In this document: positions 26,001 to 35,704 of the stretch, piece after piece | How positions within the stretch are numbered: the first letter of the stretch is position 1 | How the letters are laid out: the number at the start of each line of letters is the position of its first letter | From: Opisthocomus hoazin | Lineage: Eukaryota; Chordata; Aves; Opisthocomiformes; Opisthocomidae | Reading direction: 5' to 3' | DNA length: 64,000 bases | NCBI RefSeq assembly: GCF_030867145.1 | Contig: NC_134419.1 | Coordinates: 1,364,001 to 1,428,000, forward strand | Notes under the pieces: model-generated | What the model was told of the DNA's origin: nothing | Databases searched by the model: none | Seen by the model: only the letters and a program-made list of their open reading frames with translations | Position numbers and translations under genes: made by a program

Positions 26001-27746
26001 GTCACCATACCGATGTGCCTGATGCGACAGAACTCGGTTTTGCCCATAACAACTTTTAGCACAAAGTCCTGTCCTCTCAGCCAGTACAAAACCACATCAG
26101 GTTCCTTATGTCCCTGGAGAAGAGGGTGCGGTGCTGTACGCTTCGGTCTCTTCTGTAAAGTGAGGACAAGAAATTAATATCTTGATGTTTATTTGTCTGC
26201 CTGTGCTCATACGGGATGGATCACTTGGAACTGCGTGCGAGGACGCTGGTACCGAAGCTCAGGGACATAGATACATAAACGTGATGTAACTTTTGAACTC
26301 CTTTTGTATCGCCGTGCCCTGTGGGTCATGGGTGTCTTTTCTAGAGGGAAAGCTTATGAAAGAACTTGTAATTAAGTCTGTTTTCCTTTTCAGATTATTG
26401 AATGTTTTAGAAGTAATTGCACCCTTCAAGCACTTTAACAAACTTAGAGAATTTGTTCAAATGAAGCTTCCACCAGGCTTTCCTGTAAAATTAGGTAAGA
26501 TGGCTACTACAACTCTCGTGGCTTTATATTTCCAAGATGTGTGTACTTACTCATGTGGTGTGCTCAAAACTTCTGTGGGGTTTTGGAGAAGAACTCTTAC
26601 GTGAAAGAGCGTGCTGCTGTAGATTTCAGGAGAACGTACTTAAAGTTCGTGGAAGGAACATCAGGCAGGAAATCTGCAGCTGAAGGGTGAATGTAGTGCC
26701 AGTCAGGGGGAGAGCTCCGTGATTTACATTTTCCTAATGCCAGGGTCTTGCTCTAAGAGCCATGTGGATACGCTGAAATACCCTTGCACTAAAGCATGGT
26801 CTCAGGAGTGACGTATTCTGTAGCATTCTCGTCTTTCTTTGTCCTCAAGGATTCTGGTGATACATTTTTCACTTACAAATAAATAGAAAACTATTACACT
26901 TTTACGAAATGGAGATGTACGAAGCAATTTATTCATGGTATGGATTATCACAGCACAGACTGCCAAAGAGCAGCAGTGCCCTTTGAGCAGTGCAGGATTT
27001 CTTGCGCAGCAGTGAGCTGTTTAAGCTAGACAATCCTGAGCAGACCGTGTGCCTCCTCCTATCGTGTTTGCACAGCTCTGTTTATTGAGGATTGAATTTG
27101 TGCTTAATTTGTTAAGTCAGTCCACGGGCAAGCCAGTTTGAGGATAACTCGTAAGTCTTCAACCTCAATTCAGGTTGGAAAAGGCTTATGTTTTAAAGCA
27201 GAGGTTGAAGAGGTTTGCCTTTTCACGTGGATTTGCTCACCTAAAGCCTACGTGTGGCAAGGGTATTGTATCTGGTATCACCTTCAGGCCAGCATCCTCT
27301 GTTTTACCAGATGGATCTGTGTGTTCACAGCACCTCGGTTTCCACGCCGTTAGTCTGCGTCGAGAAAGGCAAACCACAGAATTAACAACATTGACAGTTT
27401 TTTGACTGGTGTATTGAATTGGGTATCGTTTCTGCGCTCAGGTTCTTGAGACCACCTCCTGTTTTAAGAGCTTTGAATCGCCACTGTGGGGAACGCTCCC
27501 CCAGCTGCTACACCTTTAGCAAGTCTGAGGTTAGAAACCTGGAGGTAGCAGTTGGTAACTGTTGCCCAGCCTGCATTTCTTTGCTCGTCACTGTACCGTT
27601 TTGCTTCCTATCCAGATATTCCTGTATTTCCCACCATCACAGCCACTGTGACTTTTCAGGAGTTCCGCTACGATGAGTTTGATGAGTCCATCTTCACTAT
27701 TCCTGATGACTACAAGGAGGACCCCAGCCGTTTCCCTGACCTCTAA
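4733..27746 (+). CDS. ANKRD13C: ANKRD13C, ankyrin repeat domain-containing protein 13C (13 coding exons)
   Basis: Joined exons 4733-5084, 12209-12250, 15560-15664, 16624-16709, 18210-18255, 19874-19940, 21080-21224, 22009-22140, 23031-23192, 23948-24027, 24639-24737, 26394-26494 and 27616-27746 give 515 codons plus TAA. All junctions are GT-AG and the frame stays open throughout. The protein has a low-complexity Gly/Ala/His-rich N terminus (about 1-83), ankyrin repeats at about 84-182, and the long C-terminal domain of the ANKRD13 family (GPCR-chaperone domain) up to the end. Family knowledge: ANKRD13C sits on the cytosolic face of the ER and acts as a chaperone that holds GPCRs such as the prostaglandin D2 receptor back from the surface. 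I recall the human protein as 541 residues; the difference lies in the N-terminal linker. The start is chosen because the MTGEK N terminus matches the family and has G at -3. Identification is confident; exon ends are inferred without transcripts. Confidence 0.95.
5085..5500 (+). repeat. 47-bp minisatellite at the start of ANKRD13C intron 1
   Basis: GC-rich direct repeats. The landmark TTCCGCGG or its variant recurs at 5217, 5264, 5311, 5358, 5405 and 5451, giving a 47-bp period (46 in the last interval). Each unit contains several G runs and a CCTGTCCCAGG piece. The array begins about 130 bp past the exon 1 donor, is G-rich on the RNA-like strand and lies in the CpG island. The degenerate left edge (5103-5216) and right edge (5470-5500) are less regular. 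Confidence 0.9.
5501..12208 (+). other. ANKRD13C intron 1, remainder
   Basis: AT-rich intronic sequence. It contains T-runs at 5770-5815, CA/TA microsatellites at 6714-6732, and TA runs at 10118-10141 and 10968-10982. A GC-rich foreign-looking block lies at 11009-11640 (listed separately). I saw no additional exon with convincing splice sites and similarity. Confidence 0.6.
11009..11640 (+). mobile_element. possible retroviral LTR/leader-like insertion, unclassified
   Basis: An abruptly GC-rich block inside an AT-rich intron. Around 11370-11460 it has an AGTAAA-type signal followed by TTCATCTGGTGT and a TCGGGGACTC stretch that looks to me like the R/U5 part of an avian retroviral LTR. I see no intact gag or pol frame, no second LTR and no clear target-site duplication. 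It could equally be another kind of repeat or a GC-rich unique segment. Confidence 0.3.
12209..12250 (+). CDS. ANKRD13C: ANKRD13C exon 2 (42 nt)
   Basis: The small exon after acceptor TTTCAG encodes [13 protein letters not shown], the TPLH core of the second ankyrin repeat. Donor GTGGGT. Both ends are in phase 1, so skipping it would preserve the frame but cut an ankyrin repeat. Confidence 0.93.
13921..14848 (-). mobile_element. CR1 LINE fragment D in ANKRD13C intron 2
   Basis: Antisense to the gene. The 3' octamer tail is at 13921-13946, then 3' UTR and ORF2. The reverse-strand frame is open across the whole CR1 part, from the FADD region (about 14800) to the C terminus, within a 360-codon frame extending to 15019. 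The lack of stops points to a comparatively young insertion. It is 5' truncated near 14848. Confidence 0.93.
15560..15664 (+). CDS. ANKRD13C: ANKRD13C exon 3
   Basis: Encodes [20 protein letters not shown] followed by [15 protein letters not shown]: the end of ankyrin repeat 2 and most of repeat 3. Acceptor TTACAG, donor GTAAGA. It is 105 nt and in phase 1 at both ends. Confidence 0.95.
16624..16709 (+). CDS. ANKRD13C: ANKRD13C exon 4
   Basis: Encodes [20 protein letters not shown] then PRLLKALKE, the end of the ankyrin region and the link to the C-terminal domain. The acceptor is the TAG at 16621-16623 and the donor is GTAAGT. Confidence 0.93.
18210..18255 (+). CDS. ANKRD13C: ANKRD13C exon 5 (46 nt)
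   Basis: Encodes [15 protein letters not shown], a family-specific motif opening the C-terminal domain. Acceptor CTCAG, donor GTAAGC. Confidence 0.93.
19874..19940 (+). CDS. ANKRD13C: ANKRD13C exon 6
   Basis: Encodes [20 protein letters not shown] followed by NI and part of Arg. The His in CKIHK is Tyr in the human protein as I recall it. Acceptor CTCTAG, donor GTAAGT. Confidence 0.92.
21080..21224 (+). CDS. ANKRD13C: ANKRD13C exon 7
   Basis: Encodes [20 protein letters not shown] and continues to QRIHHE, part of the conserved C-terminal domain. Acceptor TTTTCACAG, donor GTAAAT. Confidence 0.95.
22009..22140 (+). CDS. ANKRD13C: ANKRD13C exon 8
   Basis: Encodes [20 protein letters not shown] through [10 protein letters not shown]. 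Acceptor TTCTAG after a long T/A tract at 21910-21950, donor GTAAGC. It starts and ends at codon boundaries (132 nt). Confidence 0.95.
23031..23192 (+). CDS. ANKRD13C: ANKRD13C exon 9
   Basis: Encodes [20 protein letters not shown] through NLMEQNFE, with the basic RKRREH stretch. Acceptor TTTTGTGCAG, donor GTATGC. It is 162 nt with codon-boundary ends. Confidence 0.95.
23948..24027 (+). CDS. ANKRD13C: ANKRD13C exon 10
   Basis: Encodes [20 protein letters not shown] followed by ISAENG. The [10 protein letters not shown] stretch is a plausible phosphorylation segment. Acceptor GAACAG, donor GTGAGT. Confidence 0.94.
24639..24737 (+). CDS. ANKRD13C: ANKRD13C exon 11
   Basis: Encodes [20 protein letters not shown] then [12 protein letters not shown]. 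Donor GTAAGT. Its last two bases, TC, join A of exon 12 to make Ser, where I recall Leu in the human protein. Confidence 0.94.
24810..25808 (+). mobile_element. CR1 LINE fragment E in ANKRD13C intron 11
   Basis: Sense-oriented CR1, starting in ORF2 at [10 protein letters not shown] and open without a stop from 24860 to 25792 (310 codons). It contains the FADD box near 24917-24928 and ends in three ATTCTGTG-type octamers (25783-25808). The intact frame and clean tail suggest a young copy. It lies 73 bp after the exon 11 donor. Confidence 0.95.
26394..26494 (+). CDS. ANKRD13C: ANKRD13C exon 12
   Basis: Encodes [20 protein letters not shown] then [13 protein letters not shown]. The acceptor CAG follows a strong TTTTCCTTTT tract. 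Donor GTAAGA. Confidence 0.95.
27616..27746 (+). CDS. ANKRD13C: ANKRD13C exon 13 (terminal coding)
   Basis: Encodes [20 protein letters not shown] then [20 protein letters not shown] and PDL, followed by TAA at 27744-27746. The very conserved C terminus fixes the gene identity. Confidence 0.96.
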
Positions 27747-29060
27747 CTAAACTGGAAGGCTGATGGTGAAGAACAATACCAGCGTACCGCGGTGATGGAT
27801 GCACCCAGCCCACAGAGATAGGTAGAAAAGTGGGTTGCAAAGGAAGGGATGAAGGTAATAATCCAGAAGAAAAGGGAACACGCATCGAATGACGCAAGTA
27901 CTGACACTCACTGTAACGGGCATCTAACCTAGTTCCTGATTCCAGCAAGTCTCCTGATGTGTCGTTCACACTTTGACACATCCAGTACTACAAGCGTGGT
28001 GGCCGGACACCTCGGTGACCCTGGGAACACTGAACAGCTGTGAGGACTGTCATTCGTTTTTAAATTTTTTTACATTTCTTGGTGATACGAAAAGCACTCT
28101 TGGACCATTAGCATCAAAGTCGAAATGTCTTAGCTGGATATTAGCCCTTCCAAACGTCCCGCCGTACTTACGATGACCTTGTTATATTCTTTCAGGCTTT
28201 CTCTTCATGAACTGTAAACTATGTATCATGATGTATAGTTCAGTAATTTGAATGTTAGTTGGGCCTATATTAGAAGGAATGCGTTTCCTGTAGATGAATG
28301 AACCAAATGGTAACCATTAAACGCTTGCATTTTCACGCCGCAGCACCCTTCAGAGGTTCCCTGCTCTGCGGGGAAGAAGGTGCCTCCTCCAGCACCCTGG
28401 TGCGACCCAGCATGGTGCTCTCCGTGTCTCGGAACCCTTACCTGCTTCGCTGATCCTCCTTCCCCTGGCTCCGTGCTCGCCCTCCCGTCACCACGCTGGC
28501 TCGGGGGGGTCCCGGCCGTGCCGGCGACGCTGCGCGCAGCTTCACTAGCGAGAAACCGCCACGTTTTTTGTTGGTTCCTCACGTTCACCGAGGAGCCGTG
28601 CTCCGTGCTGGCTGGTGGTGGTGTCCAGCCCCCGCGTGGGGAGAGTTACCGGAACAGGAGGCTCGAGCACTAGGCCTGAAGGTGGAAGAAGTTTCTCTTG
28701 AGGTTGGTTTAGTTGTAGTGCACATCGAGTAGGGCTCACTTTGGAAGGTTTTGTTTGCAGATGCGTAGGGTGTGTCCAGATTAATTTCCTTCCTCGTGGT
28801 ATTTTGAACAGGTAGGGGTTCCGGTGCTCTGGCTTCTGGAGCTGATTCTCATTCCAGTCCCCCGATTTGACAATAATCCAGCTTTTTGGTTTGTGAAAAA
28901 GAACTTGTGCAAAAGGCTGATGGTGCTATTTGTTTGTATTAAGAAATCTAGATTAAAGTGCTGTGGTGTAATTGTACAAAAATGTAAATATTTTCAAAAT
29001 TATATTCTTTGTGCACTGTAGTTAAAACTTTTTCTGGAAGTCAATAGAGTTAAGGATCAA
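27747..29060 (+). other. ANKRD13C 3' UTR (proximal part)
   Basis: AT-rich sequence downstream of the stop. ATTAAA hexamers at 28316-28321 and 28952-28957 are candidate poly(A) signals. A GC-richer stretch at 28340-28680 interrupts it. The true 3' end cannot be decided from sequence; see also the AATAAA at 31840. Confidence 0.5.
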
Positions 29061-31300
29061 AGTTTATGACAAAGAGTAGCGAAGGTGCCCGGGACCCCGT
29101 GGGGGACGACAGACGGGGCTGGCGTGGCAGGGCCGGGCGCTCCCGCGGCTCCTGGCATCCGTCCGCAGCAAACCCGAGGGACGCGGTGTCCGCTCCCCGG
29201 GCGGGCTCCGAGCGAGTCGCCGGCGGCAGAGCGCGGAGGAGCCGGGGGTGGGCGGTTGGGTGGGTGCTCTCCCAGCGTCACCGCGGGTTTGGCGGGTGGG
29301 TAGCGGCCACTTTGCAGGCTGTGATCGATCCCCTGAGTTATTAATTCAAAATCAAACAGAAAAATAGAGGGGGGGGAAGCAAAGGGGAGTGCAGAACTGC
29401 AGTTGCCTCTGACGTACTACGAGGGCTATGAGGATGGTGAGGGGACTGGAGCATCTCCCCTACGAGGAGAGGTTGAGGGAACTGGGCTTGTTCAGCCTGG
29501 AGAAGAGAAGGCTGCGAGGGGACCTAATAAATGCTTATAAATATCTTCAGGATGGGTGTCAGGAGGATGGGGCCAAGCTCTTTTCAGTGGTGCCCAGCGA
29601 CAGGACAAGGGGCAATGGGCACAAACTGAGGCACAGGAAGTTCCGTCTGAACATGAGGAAGAACTTCTTCCCTCTGAGGGTGATGGAGCACTGGAACAGG
29701 CTGCCCAGGGAGGCTGTGGAGTCTCCTTCTCTGGAGATATTCAAGACCCACCTGGACGGGGTCCTGTGCAGCCTGCTGTAGGTGACCCTGCTTCAGCAGG
29801 AGGGTTGGACTAGATGACCCACAGAGGTCCCTTCCAACCCCTCCTATTCTGTGATTCTGTACTGCGTCGGCAGCAGATGTGGAACATCCGGTAGGAATGA
29901 TAGCACTTGTTCTGTCAAGTGATGATGAATTCCTGAAGTGTTTCACATCTCTGCCATGAACAGACGCCCACCGCGTGCTGCTCCCTGGACCCTTCCCGCG
30001 GGAGACCAGGCTGCAGCGTACGCAGAGGCCGGATTGTCCTGTCTGGGGGTAACGCCGGTGGGGCCAAACACGGCGTGCGCCCGTCGCCCTCCGTCATGGC
30101 TGCGGGGTCAAGGACTGTGCCTGGTGCTGGTGCGGCCACGTGCGGGGATCCCTCCCGGCTCGGCGTGTTTGGCAGAGCCGCCTCTCTGCGCGGGGTGGGC
30201 GTCAGAGACCTTTCCCTCGGTATCGCCGGGCCGGAGCCTCGTGTTTTCTGTGGCTTCGCAGTCTCGGTTGTCCCAAATCGCTGACCCAGGAGGGAGCAGA
30301 CGTGGCTCGGGCAGGGCAGCGGCTGCGGCGGGCTCGGGGTTTGATCGGGAAGCGCAGAGCTGGCCCCGGGGGTCCCGGGCAGCTCCATCCGCCGCCGAGC
30401 AGCCGCTGTCTGCGCTGGCAGGGCCCCCGCTGTCCGGGGACACCCGGTCTGTGCTGCCAGGGACTCCGGCTGCGGATCTTGCGGGATTTTTTTAACCTTT
30501 ATGATTACACAGCTGCGGACTTTGATACATTTTAAGATTTGCAGAACCTTTTGTAGCGGGGAAACTCTAAACGCAGGAGCGCTCGGGGCATGGTTCGTGG
30601 TGGCTGCGCTGCAAGCTGCAGGGACCCTCGTTAGCGAGAGGGCCGTTAGGGTGACCCTGCCTTGGGGACTCGCAGGGCTGTGACCGTCTGCACCGGTACC
30701 AGGGTTTCATCCTCCATTACCTGTTTTCTGCGCGAGGTTTCCCCAGCGCGTCGCGGCGTGACGCGTGCCCGGGCTGGAGGGAGCCTCGGTCCGCAGCCGT
30801 CTGCGGGCACCGGTGTCCGTTGCCGCTTGCCGGCTCCTGTGCAGGCCTCTTTGGGGAAACTTCACGTTTTCCAGCAGAGCTGGACTCCTGGTTTTCCTGT
30901 TCTCTCCTCCGTAAGAGCACGCTGGCGTCCAGGGGGGTTTGGTGCCCTGCTGAGCGGGCAGAGACCCGCGGCGCGCGGCAGAGGCTGGCCCAGCAGCGCA
31001 GAGCGTGGCGGCCGCAGCTCGCTGGTCCGACCCGCGCGTGGGGGGACTCCGGTGGCAGCGGGGAGCCCCGGGACCCCCCAGCACCTGCGCCACGGGGCCG
31101 GGCCGTGGTGGGAGCCTGGCCGAGGGAGCTGGTGCGGGTCTGGGGAGCGGCGCGCTGCCACGAGGGACCGTGGCGCGGCGGTGGGCTTGGGGGGGAGCCG
31201 GCAGCCGTGCCCAGGGACGCCGGCGCTGGGGGAGGGAGCTCCCCGCTTCGGGCAGCGTTCTGTGCTGAGCTCACCGTGGTTTGTTTTCTTCTGATGGCTC
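29061..31300. other. GC-rich block with CR1, no gene recognised
   Basis: Strongly GC- and CpG-rich segments (29080-29310, 29940-30480, 30660-31290) in the 3' flank of ANKRD13C. Long frames occur on both strands (for example 30662-31294, 210 codons, and the reverse frame 30717-31340). They overlap one another and show no family similarity I recognise, so I do not call genes. Confidence 0.4.
29417..29860 (+). mobile_element. CR1 LINE fragment F
   Basis: The C-terminal part of ORF2 (from [20 protein letters not shown]), open to a TAG after CSLL, then the CR1 3' UTR and ATTCTGTG tail at 29844-29860. Confidence 0.93.
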
Positions 31301-31839
31301 CGAGGGGTTTTTTTATGAATAAATATTCATAAATATTCACTTTGGTAAACGGAAATCAGAAACTGTCACAAAAGAATTCCTAGGGTTGTTTCTTAACCAA
31401 ACTGTTCTACCGGTCTTCCAAAACACGGCTTTAATTTGTGGCAAAGGGAGCGGCGTTTTCTTTTTCCCTGGGAGGAGCTGCTGTTGGGTCACTGTACTCA
31501 CTTCACCGCAATCCTTGGTTTGTGTATCGAAGTGATTTCTGACAGAGAACTCTGGATATATTTGTGCTGGAAACCCACCTTGTTGAGTTGGTATTCAAAG
31601 CAACTGTCTGTTTTTTTCTAAAACGTATTTGTTCTTGATTTGTAATTCATGCAAGGGTAACTGCATTATTTAATCTGTATTAACGAATTACCTGTAATGC
31701 TGCAGTTTCACATTTATTTTTCCTTACAATTTGTAATTATCATGGAAACAACGTCACTTTTTTGCATCTTACTAGCTGTCTGGTCCATGGTTTTAACTTA
31801 CGTTCACCCATGGTAACTTTTGGTTGTATCATTTGTTAG

Positions 31840-31845
31840 AATAAA
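31840..31845 (+). terminator. candidate distal poly(A) signal of ANKRD13C
   Basis: AATAAA at the end of an AT-rich stretch (31300-31850), after which GC-rich sequence resumes. Another AATAAA lies at 31318-31323. If used, the 3' UTR would be about 4 kb. This rests only on the hexamer and the composition change. Confidence 0.4.
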
Positions 31846-31860
31846 GACCAAACTACGCTG

Positions 31861-34384
31861 TTGGACTCTGCAGCGGGCGAAGACCGGGCGTGAACTCTCC
31901 CGTCGCGGCGCTTTCCGGGCTCTGCACAGCCCGGAGCCGAGTGTCTCGGAGCGGGGAGCCGACCTGGGCCGATGGGCTCAGGCGGCCGACCAGGGCCTTT
32001 GGTCTGTTCGGAAATGGAACCCCACGTTTTCATCACAGACCCTTCTTTGCCCTCTGTCGAGCTGTGGATGTTCTTGGCTGCCTGGCAGGCCGGGGCGCGG
32101 GGGACGGGGATGGGGATGGCCGTGTCTGGCGTTCGCTGGAGCTGAGGAGGCCGAAGGCTGCTGGGGGGGGAGGAGGGGGGCACCTTCTATGCTGGCTGAA
32201 CCATGCTCGGTCATTCCGGCTGTTTTACCTCCATGGCCCAGAAGCGTGCGCCTTGAAAGAACACAAGGTGAGCGCTGATTGAACAGCGCTCGCTGGGGAG
32301 AGCCATGGAGGGCAAAACCCCGAACTTTGGAAGCTTCATTTTGCCTCGTGGAAGGTTTTTTGCCTGTTTTAGGTGATGGTTGATTGGGGTTTTTTTAACC
32401 TTAGCCCTGCTCTCCTGCCCTCCTGCAAGCATCAGAGGTTGAGCTGTAGTGAGGACCTGGCTAACTTTAAAATCTTGTATTTATAAAGGGAGGAGGAGAA
32501 CTCATCTTTGGGGTTACAGAAAGTGCTGAGCGTGTTACCAGTTACACCAGAGATCACACAGAATCACAAAGAATCACACAGAATAGTAGGGGTTGGCAGG
32601 GACCTCTGTGGGTCACCCAGCCCAACCCCCTGCCCAAGCAGGGTCACCCAGAGCAGGGGGCACAGGACCTTGTCCAGGCGGGGCTGGAATATCTCCAGAG
32701 AAGGAGACTCCACAGCCTCCCTGGGCAGCCTGGGCCAGGGCTCCATCACCCTCAGAGGGAAGAAGTTCTTCCTCGGGTTCAGCTGGAGCTTCCTCTGCTT
32801 CAGTTTGTGCCCGTTGCCCCTTGTCCTGTCGCTGGGCACCACTGGAAAGAGTCTGGCCCCGTCCTCCTGACCCCCACCCTGCAGATATTTGTAAGATCTC
32901 GCTGAGCGGGGCAGTTGTAGCCCAGTGTCGCTGGAGCGCAGCGTTAGGCAGTGTGGGCAGCTGCCAGCCTGGCTTGTTAGCGCTGGCGTGCGTTCAGCGT
33001 GAGCGCGGCGGCACGGCCGAGGGGCTGCACGGGCCGGGGACGGTGCTGGTACAGCTGGGCAAGCCCGATGCTCGTTTCACCAGCCCAGCTGCTGGGATGG
33101 AATTCCCCAGCGTCACCGCGAGGACGAAACTTCTTCCATCGGGATGGGGGGTGCTTCGTTCTCGCTTAGCGTTTGTCTGACCGGAACACGGCAGAGTGAG
33201 CCGCGGGCCCCCGAGGAGCTGGAGCAGAGTCCCTGCTGCGGTCACGGCCGAGGTCCAGCCTGGAGGTGACCACGCGCCGCTGGCTGGGCCCCGGGGGCTG
33301 CGCAGGGGAGGCTGCTGGCAGGAGTGGAAGGGGACCCTGCAGCCACCCCAGCGCAGGCAGCTCCGGGAGCCGCTGTGGAAACACTGAAGGCAGGGCAGAC
33401 ACTGGCAGCTCCAGCCCCAGGAGCCTTCTTCCCCGGCGGTTCCCGCAGCCGGAGGCGCGCAGTGACCGCACCACACCGACGGGGTTTGTTAGGAAAACAA
33501 GCCAGAAACACCGGAATTTAATTACACGTAGGCCCGGATTTACCATCTTGAGCTGCTGACCTGGTCCCTGGTCCCAGCAGGGGATGGCTTTGACAGCGAC
33601 ACGGTCGAAGGGCCAAGGAGGGTCACTTCCCTCCTCAGTCGGTTTATGTTCCTGTCCTGCAGCTGTAAGTACCTCGGTGCCAACAACCAGGGCGCAGCTA
33701 TGGAGACGTCAGGCACCTTGGCTGGGTCCGGTTTTATTTTATTTCAGGAACTCCCCCTCCCTCCCCTCTCAGAGCAGCCCAGGAGGGGCTGTCTGTAAAC
33801 TCCCCTCTTGACAAAATACCCAGAACAGCTGGTGAAAATCTGCATTTCTACAAATTATAAAAGTGCCCCTCTGCCCGGGGCGCCGGGACAGGTTAACAGG
33901 CGGCGCTTTGACCCCTCAGGTTCCAGAAGCTTCGGCAGCCCTTGGAGTGTCACTCCGGGCCGTGCCCCTCGAACCAGCACGTTTCCAGTTGACCTCACCA
34001 GCCGCCTTCCCCCAGCCCTCGCGCTTCCCCCTCCTGCCAGGGCCCCCGCACCGCCCTGCGGAGGCGAACGCTCCATTTCAGTGACAATACAGAAGATTTT
34101 TATAAATATGAACTCCTTTCTCAAAGCACTTGGCCCACAACAGCTCCAGCTTCCCCTGGCAGCCCCTTCCCTCCGCTCCCTCCACAGCAAAGCGTTTCTC
34201 TCGTTAGCGTAACGAGCTCCGGCAGAGCCGAACGGGCAGGAGCCCGGGCACTGAAGGAAGGGAGGGATTTGGTGTGGTCTTTTGAATAAAACCAGGCAGG
34301 TGGAGAGAAACGCGTCCTCGAACGGAGCGAGGTGAAGCTTCGCCCGCTCAGCGGTGTCAATAAATACCAGCAGCGTTTCACAGG
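31861..34384. other. intergenic region between convergent ANKRD13C and SRSF11
   Basis: Contains CR1 fragment G and otherwise mixed-GC sequence. AATAAA hexamers on the plus strand at 34285-34290 and 34359-34364 have no assigned transcript. No gene recognised. Confidence 0.5.
32554..32895 (-). mobile_element. CR1 LINE fragment G
   Basis: Octamer tail on the plus strand at 32554-32583, CR1 3' UTR, then a short ORF2 C-terminal piece. It is truncated near 32895, after the match to the LQ..GCQEDGA segment. Confidence 0.92.
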
Positions 34385-34389
34385 AGCGT

Positions 34390-35506
34390 GAGTGTAAGTT
34401 TCAGGGTTTTATTATCAAAGTTTTGTAAAACAATTTCAGAAACTGTACATCAACATGGCACAGACTGTAGCCTACTTCTGTCTTTTTACCTGCACAAAAG
34501 GAAAAGCTCCGGGACTTCTGTAACTAAGGAAAGAGCTCGCCTAACTACGCTGCGTATAACATGGAATCACTGTGTGCATCGGGTTACTACTGCAGTGACA
34601 GTCAACACAAATTTTGAGTTTATACAACTTGAGATCAAGTAAAAAGTACATTATCAAGTAGACTCGCTTTTAAAAGCATACGAAGGTCGGTTTTAAAATG
34701 CACTACCCTTCTGCAGTGTGTTCAGCTCATGAACAAATCAAACGACCTGGATTATGGAGACTGCACAAATCAACCCTGAACCCCCGGGCACGGATCACGC
34801 GGAGATTTCACTTCCCGAGGTTCAAGAAGAAAAGTAAAGAACCATCACGAGGCGCCCGAGCTGGATTTGAACTGACAGACGAAAGCAAGCCCTCAAAAAG
34901 GTCAGTGCATTTTAACCTTCTCAAAGCCAAACCAAACCCACCGAGGAAAACAAACCAACCCAACCCAACCCCAGCCACGTGGCTTTAAAAAAAACCAAAC
35001 CAAACCCAAAGAGCTACCTCTACCAGAAGGCGCCTTGCCGGGGTCCTGTCCGCTGGTTTGGCGTCTTCGCGCTGAAGACCCCCGAGCGGCTCCGCCGCGG
35101 GGCGCGGAGGGGGTCTCCGCCGGGATCAGCATGCAGCCGGTGCGTTCCCTACGCTGCTCTAGCGCTGCGAGGAACCGAACGAGGGACGCTACCGCGGGCG
35201 AGCGGAGTTGCTACGGGAGGTCAGACCACACACAGTCCATGCCTGCTGGAGACGCATGCAGCTTTTTACTTTTGCTCGAAGCATCGCCAAGCGAGTACGA
35301 ACTGCTCGGCGGCGCAGTCCCTGCCGGCCGCGACGCCGCCGGCCGCCTTTCTAGCAAGCTTCTGACGGGAGTTAGTATCGGGAGGTTTACAAACCGAGTA
35401 GAGCTTAGAGCCGTGTACACCTAGCTTCGGGATTAACAAGGACAGCGGAAAAGAATCACACAGGAATGACACCGACGCGCGGCCGCGCTCGCCGCCAGGG
35501 CCGGGC
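34390..35506 (-). other. SRSF11: SRSF11 3' UTR
   Basis: From the TGA at 35507-35509 down to the poly(A) signal at 34408-34413. About 1.1 kb, with an AT-rich terminal half. The upper half (35000-35500) is GC-rich. Confidence 0.65.
34408..34413 (-). terminator. poly(A) signal of SRSF11
   Basis: TTTATT on the plus strand, that is AATAAA on the coding strand, in AT-rich sequence about 1.1 kb after the stop codon. Cleavage would be expected about 15-25 bases further, near 34385-34395. Confidence 0.6.
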
Positions 35507-35704
35507 TCAGTCGCTCATGTCCATGTCCTCCTCGTGGTGGTCGTCCCCGTTCACTTTGGATTCCCTGGCGGCATCTCCACTGCCCTTCTCGGCGGCGGAC
35601 TCCTTGACTTTCGGGGAGGAAGAATCTGCCATTTTCTTTTCTTCCTTCTTCTCCTTCTCGCTGTCGTACCCTTGTTCTTCCTCGTCGTAATCCCTTGTGA
35701 CCTG
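35507..35704 (-). CDS. SRSF11: SRSF11 exon 12 (terminal coding)
   Basis: Begins [20 protein letters not shown] and ends with the acidic [18 protein letters not shown] tail and TGA. The intron before it is only 109 bp (35705-35813), a good candidate for intron retention. Confidence 0.95.
   Translation of the reverse strand, partial: QVTRDYDEEEQGYDSEKEKKEEKKMADSSSPKVKESAAEKGSGDAARESKVNGDDHHEEDMDMSD

Noticed and set aside
30662-31340. Overlapping 170-210-codon frames on both strands
   Set aside because: GC-rich sequence opens frames on both strands at once; no domain or similarity supports a gene.
34858-34875. GGATTTGAACTGAC, a reverse B-box-like string
   Set aside because: No matching tRNA or SINE structure on the minus strand; it is within the SRSF11 3' UTR.
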